Counted from the stretch's first letter, positions 17,693 through 26,057 are shown. The stretch is 64,000 bases of DNA from Halalkalicoccus tibetensis (GCF_037996645.1 NZ_JBBMXV010000006.1:1-64000); one strand, 5' to 3'. Numbers and translations are program-made. The notes: generated by a model not told the origin, from the letters alone.

Positions 17693-18367
17693 ATGGGACT
17701 AATTGATGCACTTATCGCAGCCTATGTCTACCTCGTAGCGAACTTTGACGAGTTTCTTGGACTGTTAGCAGAACATCTAGCCCTCGTTCTTGTGTCGGTC
17801 ACCTTGGCAATCGTGATTGCCATCCCAATGGGTGTCCTCGCGACACGAAATGAGCGTGCAAAATCTGTCGTCATGAGTTTCGGAAACGTCTCACAGACGA
17901 TTCCAACACTCGCTATCATTGCACTCGTCTTCCCCATACTTGGTCTCGGTTTCCTGCCTGCACTGGTCGGTCTGTTCGCCTATGCGCTTCTGCCGATCTT
18001 GACTAATACTGTTGCTGGTCTCGAGAACGTTGATGAGAGTACCGTTGAAGCGGCGCGTGGTATTGGAATGACTGAAAACCAGATTCTACGACAAATTCAA
18101 CTTCCGCTAGCTGTTCCTGTCATCTTTGCCGGTATTCGAACGAGTGCTGTTCTCAACGTCGGGACTGCATACCTCGCGTTCTTCATCGGCGGAGGGGGTC
18201 TTGGTGTCTGGGTTATCAGTGGGATTTCGCTCTTCAACACCCCTCAGCTGCTCGCCGGCGCCATTCCTGGCGCGTTACTGGCTATCGGTCTTGATTCGCT
18301 GTTTGGATTTATTGAAGGACGACTTAGCGGTGAGAGTATGCCAGAACAGTCTCCAGCGGCCGGGTGA
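17693..18367 (+). CDS. ABC transporter permease (OpuCB/OsmY-like), second
   Basis: A 224-residue membrane protein with the same architecture as the permease at 15918. Its EAA loop is VEAARGIGMTENQILRQIQL then PLAVPVI. It starts 4 bp after the ATPase stop. Presence of two different permeases plus ATPase and binding protein gives a complete importer, in the order binding protein, permease, ATPase, permease, as in the OsmF/YehWXYZ and OpuC types. Confidence 0.93.
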   Translation: MGLIDALIAAYVYLVANFDEFLGLLAEHLALVLVSVTLAIVIAIPMGVLATRNERAKSVVMSFGNVSQTIPTLAIIALVFPILGLGFLPALVGLFAYALLPILTNTVAGLENVDESTVEAARGIGMTENQILRQIQLPLAVPVIFAGIRTSAVLNVGTAYLAFFIGGGGLGVWVISGISLFNTPQLLAGAIPGALLAIGLDSLFGFIEGRLSGESMPEQSPAAG

Positions 18368-18467
18368 GGACGGTCCTTTGTATTGTTCTTTGAATTACTG
18401 AGGACAGTCGTGAAACTCGGTCAGCCCTATTTATGTTGACTACAATCGACTCATTCTTTAAGTGTTT

Positions 18468-18668
18468 CTAGATTTCTATAACCCGCTGGTAGTCGTCATT
18501 GAGCGCGGTTACGATCGCTTGATTGACCGTCTTAACGGGATAGGCGCTGTTCGCACCGAAATGAACGCGGATTTGGGTAGCGCTGATCGTCCCAGATTCG
18601 CCCTTGCCCGTGTTATATTTGACTGTGCGAACAACTCGGCTGATCATGTCTTCTGTGGCAGTGAACAT
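18468..18668 (-). CDS. Small protein (66 aa) with SMC-like C-terminal tail
   Basis: A 66-residue frame with a TATA-like TATATAAATA about 25 bp before the ATG on the minus strand. It ends NDDYQRVIEI, close to the end of the SMC-like protein at 6201 (DEDYQRITEI); the DNA around both tails is also alike (6212 and 18477 regions). The first 50 residues match nothing recognised. It may be a real small gene or a chimaera carrying a copied SMC tail. It is the only candidate between the transporter and 18859. Confidence 0.5.
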   Translation of the reverse strand: MFTATEDMISRVVRTVKYNTGKGESGTISATQIRVHFGANSAYPVKTVNQAIVTALNDDYQRVIEI

Positions 18669-18858
18669 CGGATATTTGCATATTTATATAGGGATGATTG
18701 ACTGGTCCGCTAATTCTCATCAGAGACAGACTTGCGAAGGTGGTTCCATTATTCTTTGAACAGGTTCATTCTTACCCTGCTACTCTGTGGGCGAAGTACC
18801 GATAGAGTGGGCAAAATATAAGTATCTTACCCACAATAGTGTAGATACAGACAGACCA

Positions 18859-19146
18859 ATGATGGACTCTTCGCAGGCGTCGGCGTTCGATCAGGCCGTG
18901 ATTGCTCACCTCAAATCAACCGATGAAGCCGCCGCAAGGTGGGCACGAAACGCGCTTGGAGATAGCCAATCGATGAGTCCGACTCAGGTCGCTCGTGAGG
19001 AGTCGGTGGCGGCCGATCCCGACGATCAGGCGGCCGTTGAGACGGTCGGGAACGCCTACGAAGCGTGGGTGGAGAATATCGGCTATGATCCTGCAACGAC
19101 CGATATGGCCGGCGGCGAGCTCGAAGCCGAGGAGGGAGAGAAATGA
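18859..19146 (+). CDS. Small hypothetical protein, upstream of AbrB-like partner
   Basis: About 95 residues from the double-Met start MMDSSQASAFDQAV. It is acidic and helical, with a Trp-containing segment (AAARWARNALGD) and a C-terminal acidic tail. Its TGA overlaps the ATG of the next gene (ATGA), so the two are coupled. Two-gene coupling with an AbrB-like protein suggests an antitoxin-toxin or regulator pair, but no toxin fold is recognised. Confidence 0.68.
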   Translation: MMDSSQASAFDQAVIAHLKSTDEAAARWARNALGDSQSMSPTQVAREESVAADPDDQAAVETVGNAYEAWVENIGYDPATTDMAGGELEAEEGEK

Positions 19147-19277
19147 AGGTCTACGTGGAGTCGAAAGACCAGATCCTCGAGAAACGGGCCGATAGTCGTG
19201 GCCGGGTGACGCTCGGTAGCGAGTACGCGAACAAGGAGGTGCAGTTGGCGGTGCTTGAGGTCGACGGCGAGGAGTAG
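19143..19277 (+). CDS. AbrB/SpoVT-like micro-protein (44 aa)
   Basis: ATG 19143-19145 overlaps the preceding stop; TAG at 19275-19277. The 44 residues read MKVYVESKDQILEKRADSRG then RVTLGSEYANKEVQLAVLEV. The SRGRVTLG element is the swapped-hairpin signature of haloarchaeal AbrB-like small proteins, which bind DNA or act as antitoxins. Role inferred from that motif. Confidence 0.72.
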   Translation: MKVYVESKDQILEKRADSRGRVTLGSEYANKEVQLAVLEVDGEE

Positions 19278-19308
19278 TCTTATGGGTGGCCAGTGATCGA
19301 GTTTTGTG

Positions 19309-19353
19309 CCTTGTGCAACGAGTTGGCTATCTAGTGGAGCGTGTTGCACAAGG
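19309..19353. repeat. CCTTGTGCAAC dispersed inverted repeat, copy 3
   Basis: Perfect arms at 19309-19319 and 19343-19353 with a 23-bp centre. It lies between two convergent genes, 32 bp after one stop and 45 bp before the other, so a terminator-like role would fit this copy but not the divergent copies. Confidence 0.9.
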
Positions 19354-19397
19354 GACGCTTGGAGTACGGCTGGTTTGCGGTCGGTTAGGAGCGATGT

Positions 19398-19658
19398 CTA
19401 TTGGATATTCTCGGCGGGCACGAGATCGTGGTGACGAAATGCGAGAGGGAGTGTCTCGCCAGTCTCGAGCTCTTCGAGTCTGTAGGAGTAGGCATCCGTT
19501 GGACGATCGGTGTGGCTGTCGAGATCGTCGGCCAATACGTCGACGACTTCACAAATCGTGCCATGAGCGTGGGCATCCGGGTCAGCTGGATCCAGATAGA
19601 TTTGGACCTCATCACCTGGGGCGTAGGGCTCTGGTGCTGGCTGGGGGATGTCTTCCAC
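19398..19658 (-). CDS. Haloarchaeal small conserved protein (DUF8139-like)
   Basis: An 86-residue protein starting MEDIPQPAPEPYAPGDEVQI and continuing with YLDPADPDAHAHGTICEVV, a beta-rich, SH3-like small protein. I recognise the pattern from haloarchaeal proteins annotated as DUF8139; the number is recalled, not searched. It is convergent with the AbrB-like gene across repeat copy 3. No catalytic motif. Function unknown. Confidence 0.75.
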   Translation of the reverse strand: MEDIPQPAPEPYAPGDEVQIYLDPADPDAHAHGTICEVVDVLADDLDSHTDRPTDAYSYRLEELETGETLPLAFRHHDLVPAENIQ

Positions 19659-19754
19659 TACTATGGGGTGGTTCGATGTGGTGTATCAGTCTATCGCTGG
19701 GTATAGTGGATCTGATTGGGAAGGTGCCTCCGACAGCTTCTCGGCGGTTCGTCG

Positions 19755-19934
19755 TCAGTGCAATAGGTGGGTCAGTTCGTTCTCGTCGAGGTCGTAGTGA
19801 GCGATGTCGCCGAGCAAGGCGTCGATCGTATCACACTCATAGCACCGGCAGTCCTCGTGTTGTGTATTCATGAGTGCGCGAGCGATCAGTTGCCAATCTT
19901 CGAACAGCCATTCGTCGGGAGTTCCGGCGGACAT
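19755..19934 (-). CDS. Small hypothetical protein (59 aa) with clustered cysteines
   Basis: The frame is taken from ATG 19934 (MSAGTPDEWLFEDWQLIARA). It contains CRCYEC (Cys-x-Cys-x2-Cys) in the middle, then an acidic helical tail. A far longer frame up to 20300 has no conserved sequence upstream of this start and was not used. The cysteine group hints at zinc binding. Function unknown. Confidence 0.6.
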   Translation of the reverse strand: MSAGTPDEWLFEDWQLIARALMNTQHEDCRCYECDTIDALLGDIAHYDLDENELTHLLH

Positions 19935-20277
19935 ACGCTGGGGTGGGTCCGTCTTCTGGGATAAACTCTTGTAGTGTCTTGAGCTTGGGAGTAGCGGAAC
20001 TGGATCGTAATCAAGGAGCAGTATACGTGAAAAGTCAGCCCGATGGGACGAGGGGCCGACAGCAATCTTTGTCGACGGCAGGAACTCCATCGGCGGTCGT
20101 GTTACATTGTGGCGCAACTTAACTCCCTCGTCTATTTTTCGGTTGGAGTAGAGCCTTGTGCAACATGGGTAGACGTGCTGACTGTTGCACAAGGAAAATA
20201 GCTGCTCTTCTGGTCGGCAGTACTGATCCGACCATACCTTGCAAAGGCTAAAAACCGAGCATTGAGCAATTTCTCCA
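19935..20277. other. Divergent intergenic region holding repeat copy 4
   Basis: About 340 bp between the start of a minus-strand small gene and a plus-strand acetyltransferase. Apart from the inverted repeat at 20154-20194, nothing further is supported. Promoters for both flanking genes should lie here. Confidence 0.6.
20154..20194. repeat. CCTTGTGCAAC dispersed inverted repeat, copy 4
   Basis: Perfect arms at 20154-20164 and 20184-20194, with a 19-bp centre, one of the two shortest. It lies about 85 bp before the acetyltransferase ATG, in a divergent intergenic region. Confidence 0.9.
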
Positions 20278-20811
20278 ATGAAACTTGTTGAAGCCACCAC
20301 TGGCGACCTTGATGCTCTTATCGAACGCTGGTACGATCTCGCGAAAACAATGGAAGACTATTCCGAGCTAAACAAATTGGTCTACGAGGACGTAAATGAG
20401 GTCCCCGACGACGGTTTTCGCGCTCACCTCAACGACGAGAGTATTACAGATTATGTCCTTGTCCATAATAACGAGACTATTGGCTTTCTCACGCTTTCTG
20501 AAGGCCAGCATTCTTCTCGCCACTACTCGCAGTATCTCCGTATTGTCAACCTCGCTATCGACGAAGAGTATCGGAATCAGGGCCACGGTACAGAGGTCAT
20601 CGAGCGCGTCAAAGAATTAGCTCGTGAACGCGGTTGCGACCATCTCAAGGTTTCCTGTGAGTGGCACAACGAGGATGCACGTCGATTCTATCGCAATACC
20701 AATTTCCAGCCGAAACAGGCCGACCACCACGGCCCACGTTCACTCACACCACGCTTGGACTGGCTATATAATAATGGAGAGAATACATACCTATATGGGA
20801 ACTTGCCCTAA
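20278..20811 (+). CDS. GNAT-family N-acetyltransferase
   Basis: A 177-residue protein with the GNAT core. The strand VNLAIDEEYRNQGHGTEVIE carries the acetyl-CoA pyrophosphate loop (Arg/Gln-x2-Gly-x-Gly) near residues 95-110. It is followed by LKVSCEWHNEDARRFYRNTN, the motif-B helix. Substrate unknown: GNATs acylate amino groups on small molecules, antibiotics or proteins. A-rich bases and TTGCAAAGG-like sequence lie upstream. Its last 17 bp overlap the start of a broken zinc-ribbon gene. Confidence 0.9.
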   Translation: MKLVEATTGDLDALIERWYDLAKTMEDYSELNKLVYEDVNEVPDDGFRAHLNDESITDYVLVHNNETIGFLTLSEGQHSSRHYSQYLRIVNLAIDEEYRNQGHGTEVIERVKELARERGCDHLKVSCEWHNEDARRFYRNTNFQPKQADHHGPRSLTPRLDWLYNNGENTYLYGNLP

Positions 20812-20951
20812 CTGCAACGACAGGGATGAAGGTCCCCGGATCGACCCGTACCATTCGTCACCCTATGGTCGACGGTGGTCCCTCCCGACATGAGAAGTAC
20901 CGCTGTACCAATAACGACTGTGGAAAGTCTTGGCACGAGCCGCCGCTGTAG
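20795..20951 (+). pseudogene. Frameshifted zinc-ribbon micro-gene
   Basis: From ATG 20795 the frame reads MGTCPNCNDRDEGPRIDPYH and stops at TGA 20891. In a neighbouring frame the sequence continues HEKYRCTNNDCGKSWHEPPL to TAG 20949-20951. Together they give the two Cys pairs of a zinc ribbon (CPNC and C-x4-C), so a single indel between about 20850 and 20890 broke the gene. It overlaps the end of the acetyltransferase gene. Confidence 0.6.
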
Positions 20952-20979
20952 CCCGGCCCGGCTCGCGTTTTCTTTTCGA

Positions 20980-21025
20980 CCTTGTGCAACAACCGTCCAC
21001 TGAGAAACGCCGATGTTGCACAAAG
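20980..21025. repeat. CCTTGTGCAAC dispersed inverted repeat, copy 5
   Basis: Left arm CCTTGTGCAAC at 20980-20990, right arm GTTGCACAAAG at 21015-21025 with one mismatch, 24-bp centre. It lies 29 bp after the zinc-ribbon remnant and about 70 bp before the next plus-strand gene. Confidence 0.85.
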
Positions 21026-21092
21026 TGGGCACCTCATCAAATGCTGTCAGCCCCCCAAAGACTATTTTAATTGAGAGGATAACACAAAACAG

Positions 21093-21482
21093 ATGTCACG
21101 TTCTATTGTTACTCTCCCTGATCAGTGGTGGACTCGAACCCGCCGCCTGCTGGACTACCTCGAAAGGGCCAAGAAATACGTTTCACTTCACATTACAGGC
21201 GAAGGGTTTGCATGGATGAGCGACTTCGACATCGATTTTAAAATTATCACGGTGTCTATAGCTGGCGTAGGTACGCTCCTATGGTTATTTCTAAAGCCGT
21301 TAAAGCGCCTGAATAAAGGCTTCGAGCGCTATGTAGGCCGTTGGATCAATCTCGAATCAGTTCGTATCGGCTATTCAGCATCCCAAAGCGAGATCGCGGC
21401 CATAACCTGTTCAGCAGACGATTGTAGCAAGACCAGCCCATGTACGAGTTGTCAGGAGCGGTTGGACTCCTACGATTCCTAA
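21093..21482 (+). CDS. Small hypothetical protein with one membrane segment
   Basis: A 129-residue protein with a hydrophobic stretch around residues 52-68 (IITVSIAGVGTLLWLFL), preceded by an amphipathic basic part. The C-terminus holds Cys residues (ITCSADDCSKTSPCTSCQE) that could bind a metal. No family recognised. A TATA-like AATTGAG region lies upstream, close to repeat copy 5. Function unknown. Confidence 0.6.
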   Translation: MSRSIVTLPDQWWTRTRRLLDYLERAKKYVSLHITGEGFAWMSDFDIDFKIITVSIAGVGTLLWLFLKPLKRLNKGFERYVGRWINLESVRIGYSASQSEIAAITCSADDCSKTSPCTSCQERLDSYDS

Positions 21483-21901
21483 CCGGTCCCCGGTGGATCA
21501 CGGTCTTCATGCAGGGGGTTGAACGCCCGAAAAACCAGTCGTCGATCTGCATAATTCCCGCGAACGCCGATGTGCATATCCGACCGATCCGACCCCGGCC
21601 GGTCGCCCCGATCGGGGACTCGAGCAGGGGACTACCGGACGCCCGATATCGAGACGTACGGTGGTCGACTCATAGACCTCCCCCACATAGTTCGGTGATT
21701 GAGGGTCCGCTGGACGCTGACGCCCCACCGTAGAGACTGCCGACGAGTCCTCGAGGTCAAGCGGCGCTTCGAGGCGGAGCCCGCGGAGGTATAGCACTTC
21801 GATCCCGACCCAAATGCCGGGGCGACGGCTTGTGAGAGACAGAATATCTTAATTGTTCAACTGATCGTGGCACTATTAGGAATGGAGAGGCTATCAGGAC
21901 T
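21483..21901. other. Intergenic region, no supported gene
   Basis: About 420 bp. Open frames on both strands have arginine/proline/serine-rich, non-conserved translations typical of chance frames. An A/T-rich promoter-like stretch (GAATATCTTAATTG near 21841-21856) precedes the next gene. Confidence 0.5.
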
Positions 21902-22921
21902 ATGCCACTTGGATATCTGTCTAGCTTACCTGAAGCATCTGGTGGAGCAATCATTGGTGTAGTTATAGCTGGTATTATACGCTTTTTGCTCGGATGGAAC
22001 GAAAATGTGAAACGCCAAATGAATTTGCGTCGTGCTCTAATTGCTGAATTGGAAGCATCAGGTCCTGCATTAGAGGAAGCATCAGGTTCTGCATTAGAGA
22101 ATTTTGACCCCGAATCTATAGATGTGAATCAGATTCTGTCCGATCTTCCGAGGGCAATCTTTGACGGTAATACGGACAAAATTGGTGAATTGTCAAGAGA
22201 GGAAGTATCTTCTCTCTCGCTTTTTTATTCTACCACAATGGTTAGACAGTTAGATAGGTATAGGGGCTCGCGTACTCCTGCGGAAAAAAGGGCTAAGGAG
22301 ATTCTGGAAAATCATTCACAAGAAGACGGAGACGACATTGTAGAAATAGTGAAAGACAATTTACAAGAAGATGAAGACTTCCTCGAGGAACATTCTGATG
22401 TTATTGAAGAAGAAATAATCAATTATATGAGTCAAAAAATCCGCTCTACTGAAGAGAAGACGACCAACAAACGCTATCTGGAAACATTGGATAGGAGAAG
22501 AGAGAGTGCTATCGAAAATCTTGAAGGCAATCTCCAGTCTAGAAAAAGAATAGTATTTTCAAAATTAGTGTATCCTCTTAATAGAATACGAGAGACAGAT
22601 TCAAATATGAATTCGGAGGACCTCACCCCAAACGAACGTATGATGTTGGTGGCAATAGCCCATATATACAGAACTTCCGCTTTCCATCGAAAAGATTTGA
22701 AGGAAAAGATATCCTCTGATGACATAAAAGGAAAATTCAATGATGAGGTTAAATATAACCCATACGAGTTACAGGAGCTAGCTTCGGCTGGTGTCCTCGA
22801 AAAAACAGATAGGAACCACTATAGGTTGACTGGTAAGGGTGCAAGCAAACTCTTGGCATCCACGTCTTCCCTTTGCGAGGTGAAAAATGACGCAGATCTA
22901 GACATGGGATGGATTCCTTAA
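21902..22921 (+). CDS. Membrane-anchored, coiled-coil hypothetical protein
   Basis: A 339-residue protein. One N-terminal membrane segment (AIIGVVIAGIIRFLLG) is followed by a long charged helical region and a C-terminal part that looks like a winged helix (RKDLKEKISSDDIKGKFNDE then LQELASAGVLEKTDRNHYRL). Codon use is A/T-rich compared with neighbours, a sign of transfer. A 24-bp tandem duplication in the gene (22051-22074 and 22075-22098, one mismatch) repeats EASGPALE/EASGSALE. It resembles membrane-tethered proteins found in defence regions, but no family is assigned. Confidence 0.75.
   Translation: MPLGYLSSLPEASGGAIIGVVIAGIIRFLLGWNENVKRQMNLRRALIAELEASGPALEEASGSALENFDPESIDVNQILSDLPRAIFDGNTDKIGELSREEVSSLSLFYSTTMVRQLDRYRGSRTPAEKRAKEILENHSQEDGDDIVEIVKDNLQEDEDFLEEHSDVIEEEIINYMSQKIRSTEEKTTNKRYLETLDRRRESAIENLEGNLQSRKRIVFSKLVYPLNRIRETDSNMNSEDLTPNERMMLVAIAHIYRTSAFHRKDLKEKISSDDIKGKFNDEVKYNPYELQELASAGVLEKTDRNHYRLTGKGASKLLASTSSLCEVKNDADLDMGWIP
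22051..22098 (+). repeat. 24-bp tandem duplication inside a gene
   Basis: Two units, 22051-22074 and 22075-22098, differ at one base and keep the frame, duplicating eight residues. It is probably recent. Confidence 0.9.
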
Positions 22922-23043
22922 GCTATTCTGCGCAATTTCAGGGGGAGAAGCTTGTGGCATTCCCCGTCCGGGCTCCCTAACTCCCACTCACCACCTACAC
23001 GCTCCCCCACGGGGTTACACAGTCGAAGATACTAATCGCGTTT

Positions 23044-23074
23044 TTGCACATCAACGCGCAAATCCAATGTGCAA
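23044..23074. repeat. Short inverted repeat TTGCACAT / ATGTGCAA
   Basis: Eight-base arms at 23044-23051 and 23067-23074 around 15 bp. The arms share TTGCAC with the dispersed family but point the other way, so it is not counted as a family member. Confidence 0.6.
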
Positions 23075-23204
23075 TGTCGACGCAAACGGCCCCGGGTCAC
23101 CCCCATATAATAACTAAATGACTTGAAACCGCGTGGTCGAGCCCGGCTAAGGCAGTTAGTACCTCGATCTGAGCCACTCTCTAAGGTGGACGTGCAAAAG
23201 AGCC

Positions 23205-24008
23205 ACACGGATCAACACTGACGGAGAGTATGCGTGGCGCCCCGACCTCCACGACCATGACGGTGAGCAGCTCGGTGAGAACATGTGCTCGGGTCGATCG
23301 AAACGAGTTATGAGTTCACCTGCGAGATGCTCGCGAACCGCGAAGTCGACGCCGACCCCCCGGACATGACCGAGAACTTGGCCCGGACGTTGTCGGCGAT
23401 TTCGGGCTTGATGACGGACCCGGCGACGTCACGAAGCGGTCGAAAGCCGAGCTCCGGGTTCGGAGCGTCGTCGCCGAGCTCGGCGTCGGGGCGACTATCC
23501 GAACCACGGATGTCGCCGAGGCGCTCGAGGCAGACGCCGAAATGTCAGAGAAAATGCCTCACTCCGCATCCGCCGCGTTCTCTATCGACACGCCGACCGG
23601 GACTTGCTCGAAAAGCAACGCAACCCTAACGACGGCCGCCCGAAGGTATGGATCGATACGGGACTCGCGTCGCTCTCTGAGGACGACGACGCTACAAGCT
23701 CCCGAAGCACCCCTCCGATCATTTCGACTCCGCTGGTCGAACTCGCGACCGAAGATCGGGAGACTTGGATGGGGGCGAAACCCCACCCGATCCCTGCCCG
23801 ATCGAACTCCCAAAACCCGATCGGTCCATCGAAAGAATTCGATCCAACCGCCGGTTGTCTAGCGATTAGCGAAGCGGCTCTCCACTCGATCGAGATGGAC
23901 ATACCATCGAGTGCGATGAGTGCGGCTTTCGATACGCTGTCGAGGAAGGCCGAACCGGCATGTGCCCCGTCTACCGGTAGAATCATTATTCAAAAAGTCC
24001 AGAAATAG
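23205..24008 (+). pseudogene. Degenerate plasmid/virus-type gene with winged-helix remnant
   Basis: Pieces of one protein can be followed across frames. They are GEYAWRPDLHDHDGEQLGEN (near 23222), VRSVVAELGVGATIRTTDVA (near 23460-23520), DLLEKQRNPNDGRPKVWIDT (near 23600-23660), and finally CDECGFRYAVEEGRTGMCP (near 23908-23970). The winged-helix-like middle plus a zinc ribbon recalls replication or regulatory proteins of haloarchaeal plasmids and viruses. Frameshifts and stops show it is dead. The flanks 22922-23204 and 24009-24161 hold no gene I can support. Confidence 0.5.
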
Positions 24009-24161
24009 TACTCTGATATGCGCTCTATTATTTTGCACACCCCCAATGAACTATCTAATACGAACAAGTAAACTAGCTGAATTCGGACTCTCAAAGCCAC
24101 GGTTGAAGCTACACTACGACCATCCTGAAGGTTTTTGTAACTACATTGGCCAGTAGAGGCC

Positions 24162-25124
24162 ATGAGACAAGGGTCACCCGAGGAATTCCATGAATTGGAA
24201 CCACAGGACGTGCGCGAATATTGGACTCACGAGGCTCACGATTTCACGCCATGGTTGGCGAACTCAATCGAATCTGAAGAGGTCTCTCATCTCGAGGACA
24301 TCCTCGGACTGGATTTGGAGGTGACCGAGATAGAGAAGAGTGTCGGAAAATATAATGTCGATATCGTAGCCGAGGTCGTCGACGACGGTCGCCAAGTCGT
24401 TATCGAGAATCAACTGAGTTCTTCTGATCACGACCATCTGGGGAAGTCTATTGCTTACGCGGCCGGTGTCGATGCGGACATTATCGTTTGGATCTCACCG
24501 ACGTTCAACGACGAGCACCGAGACGCTATCCAATGGTTGAACAAAAACAGCCGGGAGGGCGTCGACCTGTTCGCCATTCGGCTCGAAGTATGGCGGATCG
24601 GCGAATCACCCCCAGCAGTCCGGTTCAATCCAGTCGAAGACCCCAGCGAGTGGAAGGAGAAAGCCAAGCGGTCTGAGGGTGAGTTGACGGAGACGAAGAA
24701 ACTCCAGGAGGAATATTGGACGCAGTTCCGCGATCTGATCGACAGCAAGGATACCCCGTTACGAGCGCGAAAGCCGAAGCCACAGCACTGGTACAACAAT
24801 CCGATCGGGAAATCGGGCTACAAACTCCAGTTCACGGTCAACACGGTGGAGAATAGGCTGTACGCTCAGCTCATTATCAAGGACGACTCGGAGGCTTTCC
24901 AGTCCCTGGAGCAACAGAAAGAGCAGATCGAGGAGGAGATGGGTGAGTCGTTCATCTGGCACCCGCCGGAGGAGGCTCAGGGAGAGAGTAACCGGAGCAA
25001 GATTACGCTTCGTCGAGAGGGTCATCTAACGGAAAAGGGCGATTGGGATCAGTACCACCAATGGATGCTGAAGCGAGGAGAGCGATTCCATGAGGTATTC
25101 GCTGGTCGAATCCAACAGTTCTAA
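24162..25124 (+). CDS. DUF4268-like protein with PD-(D/E)xK nuclease-type N-domain
   Basis: A 320-residue protein. The N-terminal half has the restriction-endonuclease-like core VDIVAEVVDDGRQVVIENQL followed by SSSDHDHLGKSIAYAAGVDA and IIVWISPTFNDEHRDAI. Asp and Glu of VDIVAE...VIENQ fit the D...(E/Q)xK/N metal site. The C-terminal half (RARKPKPQHWYNNPIGKSGY onward) matches the DUF4268 pattern. Such proteins occur alone in bacteria and archaea and are suspected nucleases in defence regions. It is solitary here, next to another broken nuclease-like gene. Confidence 0.8.
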   Translation: MRQGSPEEFHELEPQDVREYWTHEAHDFTPWLANSIESEEVSHLEDILGLDLEVTEIEKSVGKYNVDIVAEVVDDGRQVVIENQLSSSDHDHLGKSIAYAAGVDADIIVWISPTFNDEHRDAIQWLNKNSREGVDLFAIRLEVWRIGESPPAVRFNPVEDPSEWKEKAKRSEGELTETKKLQEEYWTQFRDLIDSKDTPLRARKPKPQHWYNNPIGKSGYKLQFTVNTVENRLYAQLIIKDDSEAFQSLEQQKEQIEEEMGESFIWHPPEEAQGESNRSKITLRREGHLTEKGDWDQYHQWMLKRGERFHEVFAGRIQQF

Positions 25125-25281
25125 GCGAGAGTTTCGTGACCATCCGTATTCGGTTAAAGCTGAAATCGGGTGACGGCACGCTAATCGAGTGGGTTATTTC
25201 TGACGGTTGAGTGGGGAAGGGTGAACAAAACTCTCTCCAGATGCGATCAGTACCCTGTTGATTTCGGTATTTCCCTCCGAG

Positions 25282-25743
25282 ATGATTGACGACCTCGCAT
25301 GCGAGTGCGAAGTTGAAATAAATTATGAGATTAGTCCAATTCGGATCATGATGATGAGCACATCAATCTGGTCGTTGAGACAAAAAAGAGTACTGCATAC
25401 ACTATCGATTACGAGTATGGGACGAACAGCAGTTTGAAGATCACATCAATCAGCATATTGGGGAGCTTCAACGGCGAGGCTTCGACAACATCTATTTCGC
25501 CGTTATTTCGGGATCGTTCGTTGATGAGGCTCGCGAAGCGATTCGTGGGCTGAAGATCCGGACGCTGATTCGCGAAGTCCGGCTGCTTGAGGCTAACGCT
25601 GTTCTTGAACTGCTTGAGAACTCGCTCCGAGATCCGGAGTTTCAGCTTGGACCCGGTGGGTACCAGGGCGTTGGGCTGCAGGACTTCTTTGTCGAGAGTG
25701 GCATTCTCACTGAGGTCGATGTTCGGGAAGAGCTTGGGTTGTA
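25282..25743 (+). pseudogene. Broken nuclease-like gene
   Basis: Fragments in three frames: MIDDLACECEVEINYE, then HINLVVETKKSTAYTIDYE (an ETKK motif typical of restriction-type nucleases), then QFEDHINQHIGELQRRGFDN through to a stop after VREELGL at 25743. The last piece is a continuous 110-codon frame without a start. Probably a decayed PD-(D/E)xK protein. Confidence 0.55.
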
Positions 25744-25809
25744 GAGAGTAAATCTCCAATGAACGATAGTACTGAAAGGATATCTGATCTGATCAAGCCT
25801 AACCAATAG

Positions 25810-25842
25810 CTATTTTATTTGGAACAAGTCAGTTCATCTGGA
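25810..25842 (+). repeat. Left member of a 33-bp imperfect direct repeat
   Basis: TATTTGGAACAAGTCAGTTC and flanks resemble TATTTGGAATAGGTCAATTC at 29646-29665. This left copy serves as the TATA region and start of the small gene at 25842. Confidence 0.6.
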
Positions 25843-26057
25843 TGCCAGAGAAGAATAAATCGAAATTGTATAATCTTGATCCAGTCCTCGTAGAATACCA
25901 TTCACAGGGGGATTTTTGGACTATACACCGGGAGGAAGAGGCTAGTAGTGACAGGAAACGTTCTGGACAGTTAGTCCCATACGGAACTGCTATTCAACTC
26001 GAAAATGTTCGTCGTTGCACAGGCTGCTTTGATATGAGTGACTCATATCGTCACTAA
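25842..26057 (+). CDS. Small hypothetical protein (71 aa)
   Basis: Starts at ATG 25842 about 25 bp after a TATTTTATTT box, consistent with a leaderless message. It contains LVPYGTAIQLENVRRCTGCF with a Cys-x2-Cys pair. No family recognised. The promoter with start is copied in degenerate form at 29.65 kb, suggesting a lost paralogue there. Confidence 0.55.
   Translation: MPEKNKSKLYNLDPVLVEYHSQGDFWTIHREEEASSDRKRSGQLVPYGTAIQLENVRRCTGCFDMSDSYRH

Noticed and set aside
21483-21901. Small genes on either strand between 21483 and 21901
   Set aside because: Translations are Pro/Arg/Ser-rich, without conserved-looking segments, starts or promoter placement.
23044-23074. Ninth copy of the dispersed inverted repeat
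   Set aside because: Arms are reversed in direction and only eight bases long, so it shares TTGCAC by chance or distant relation.
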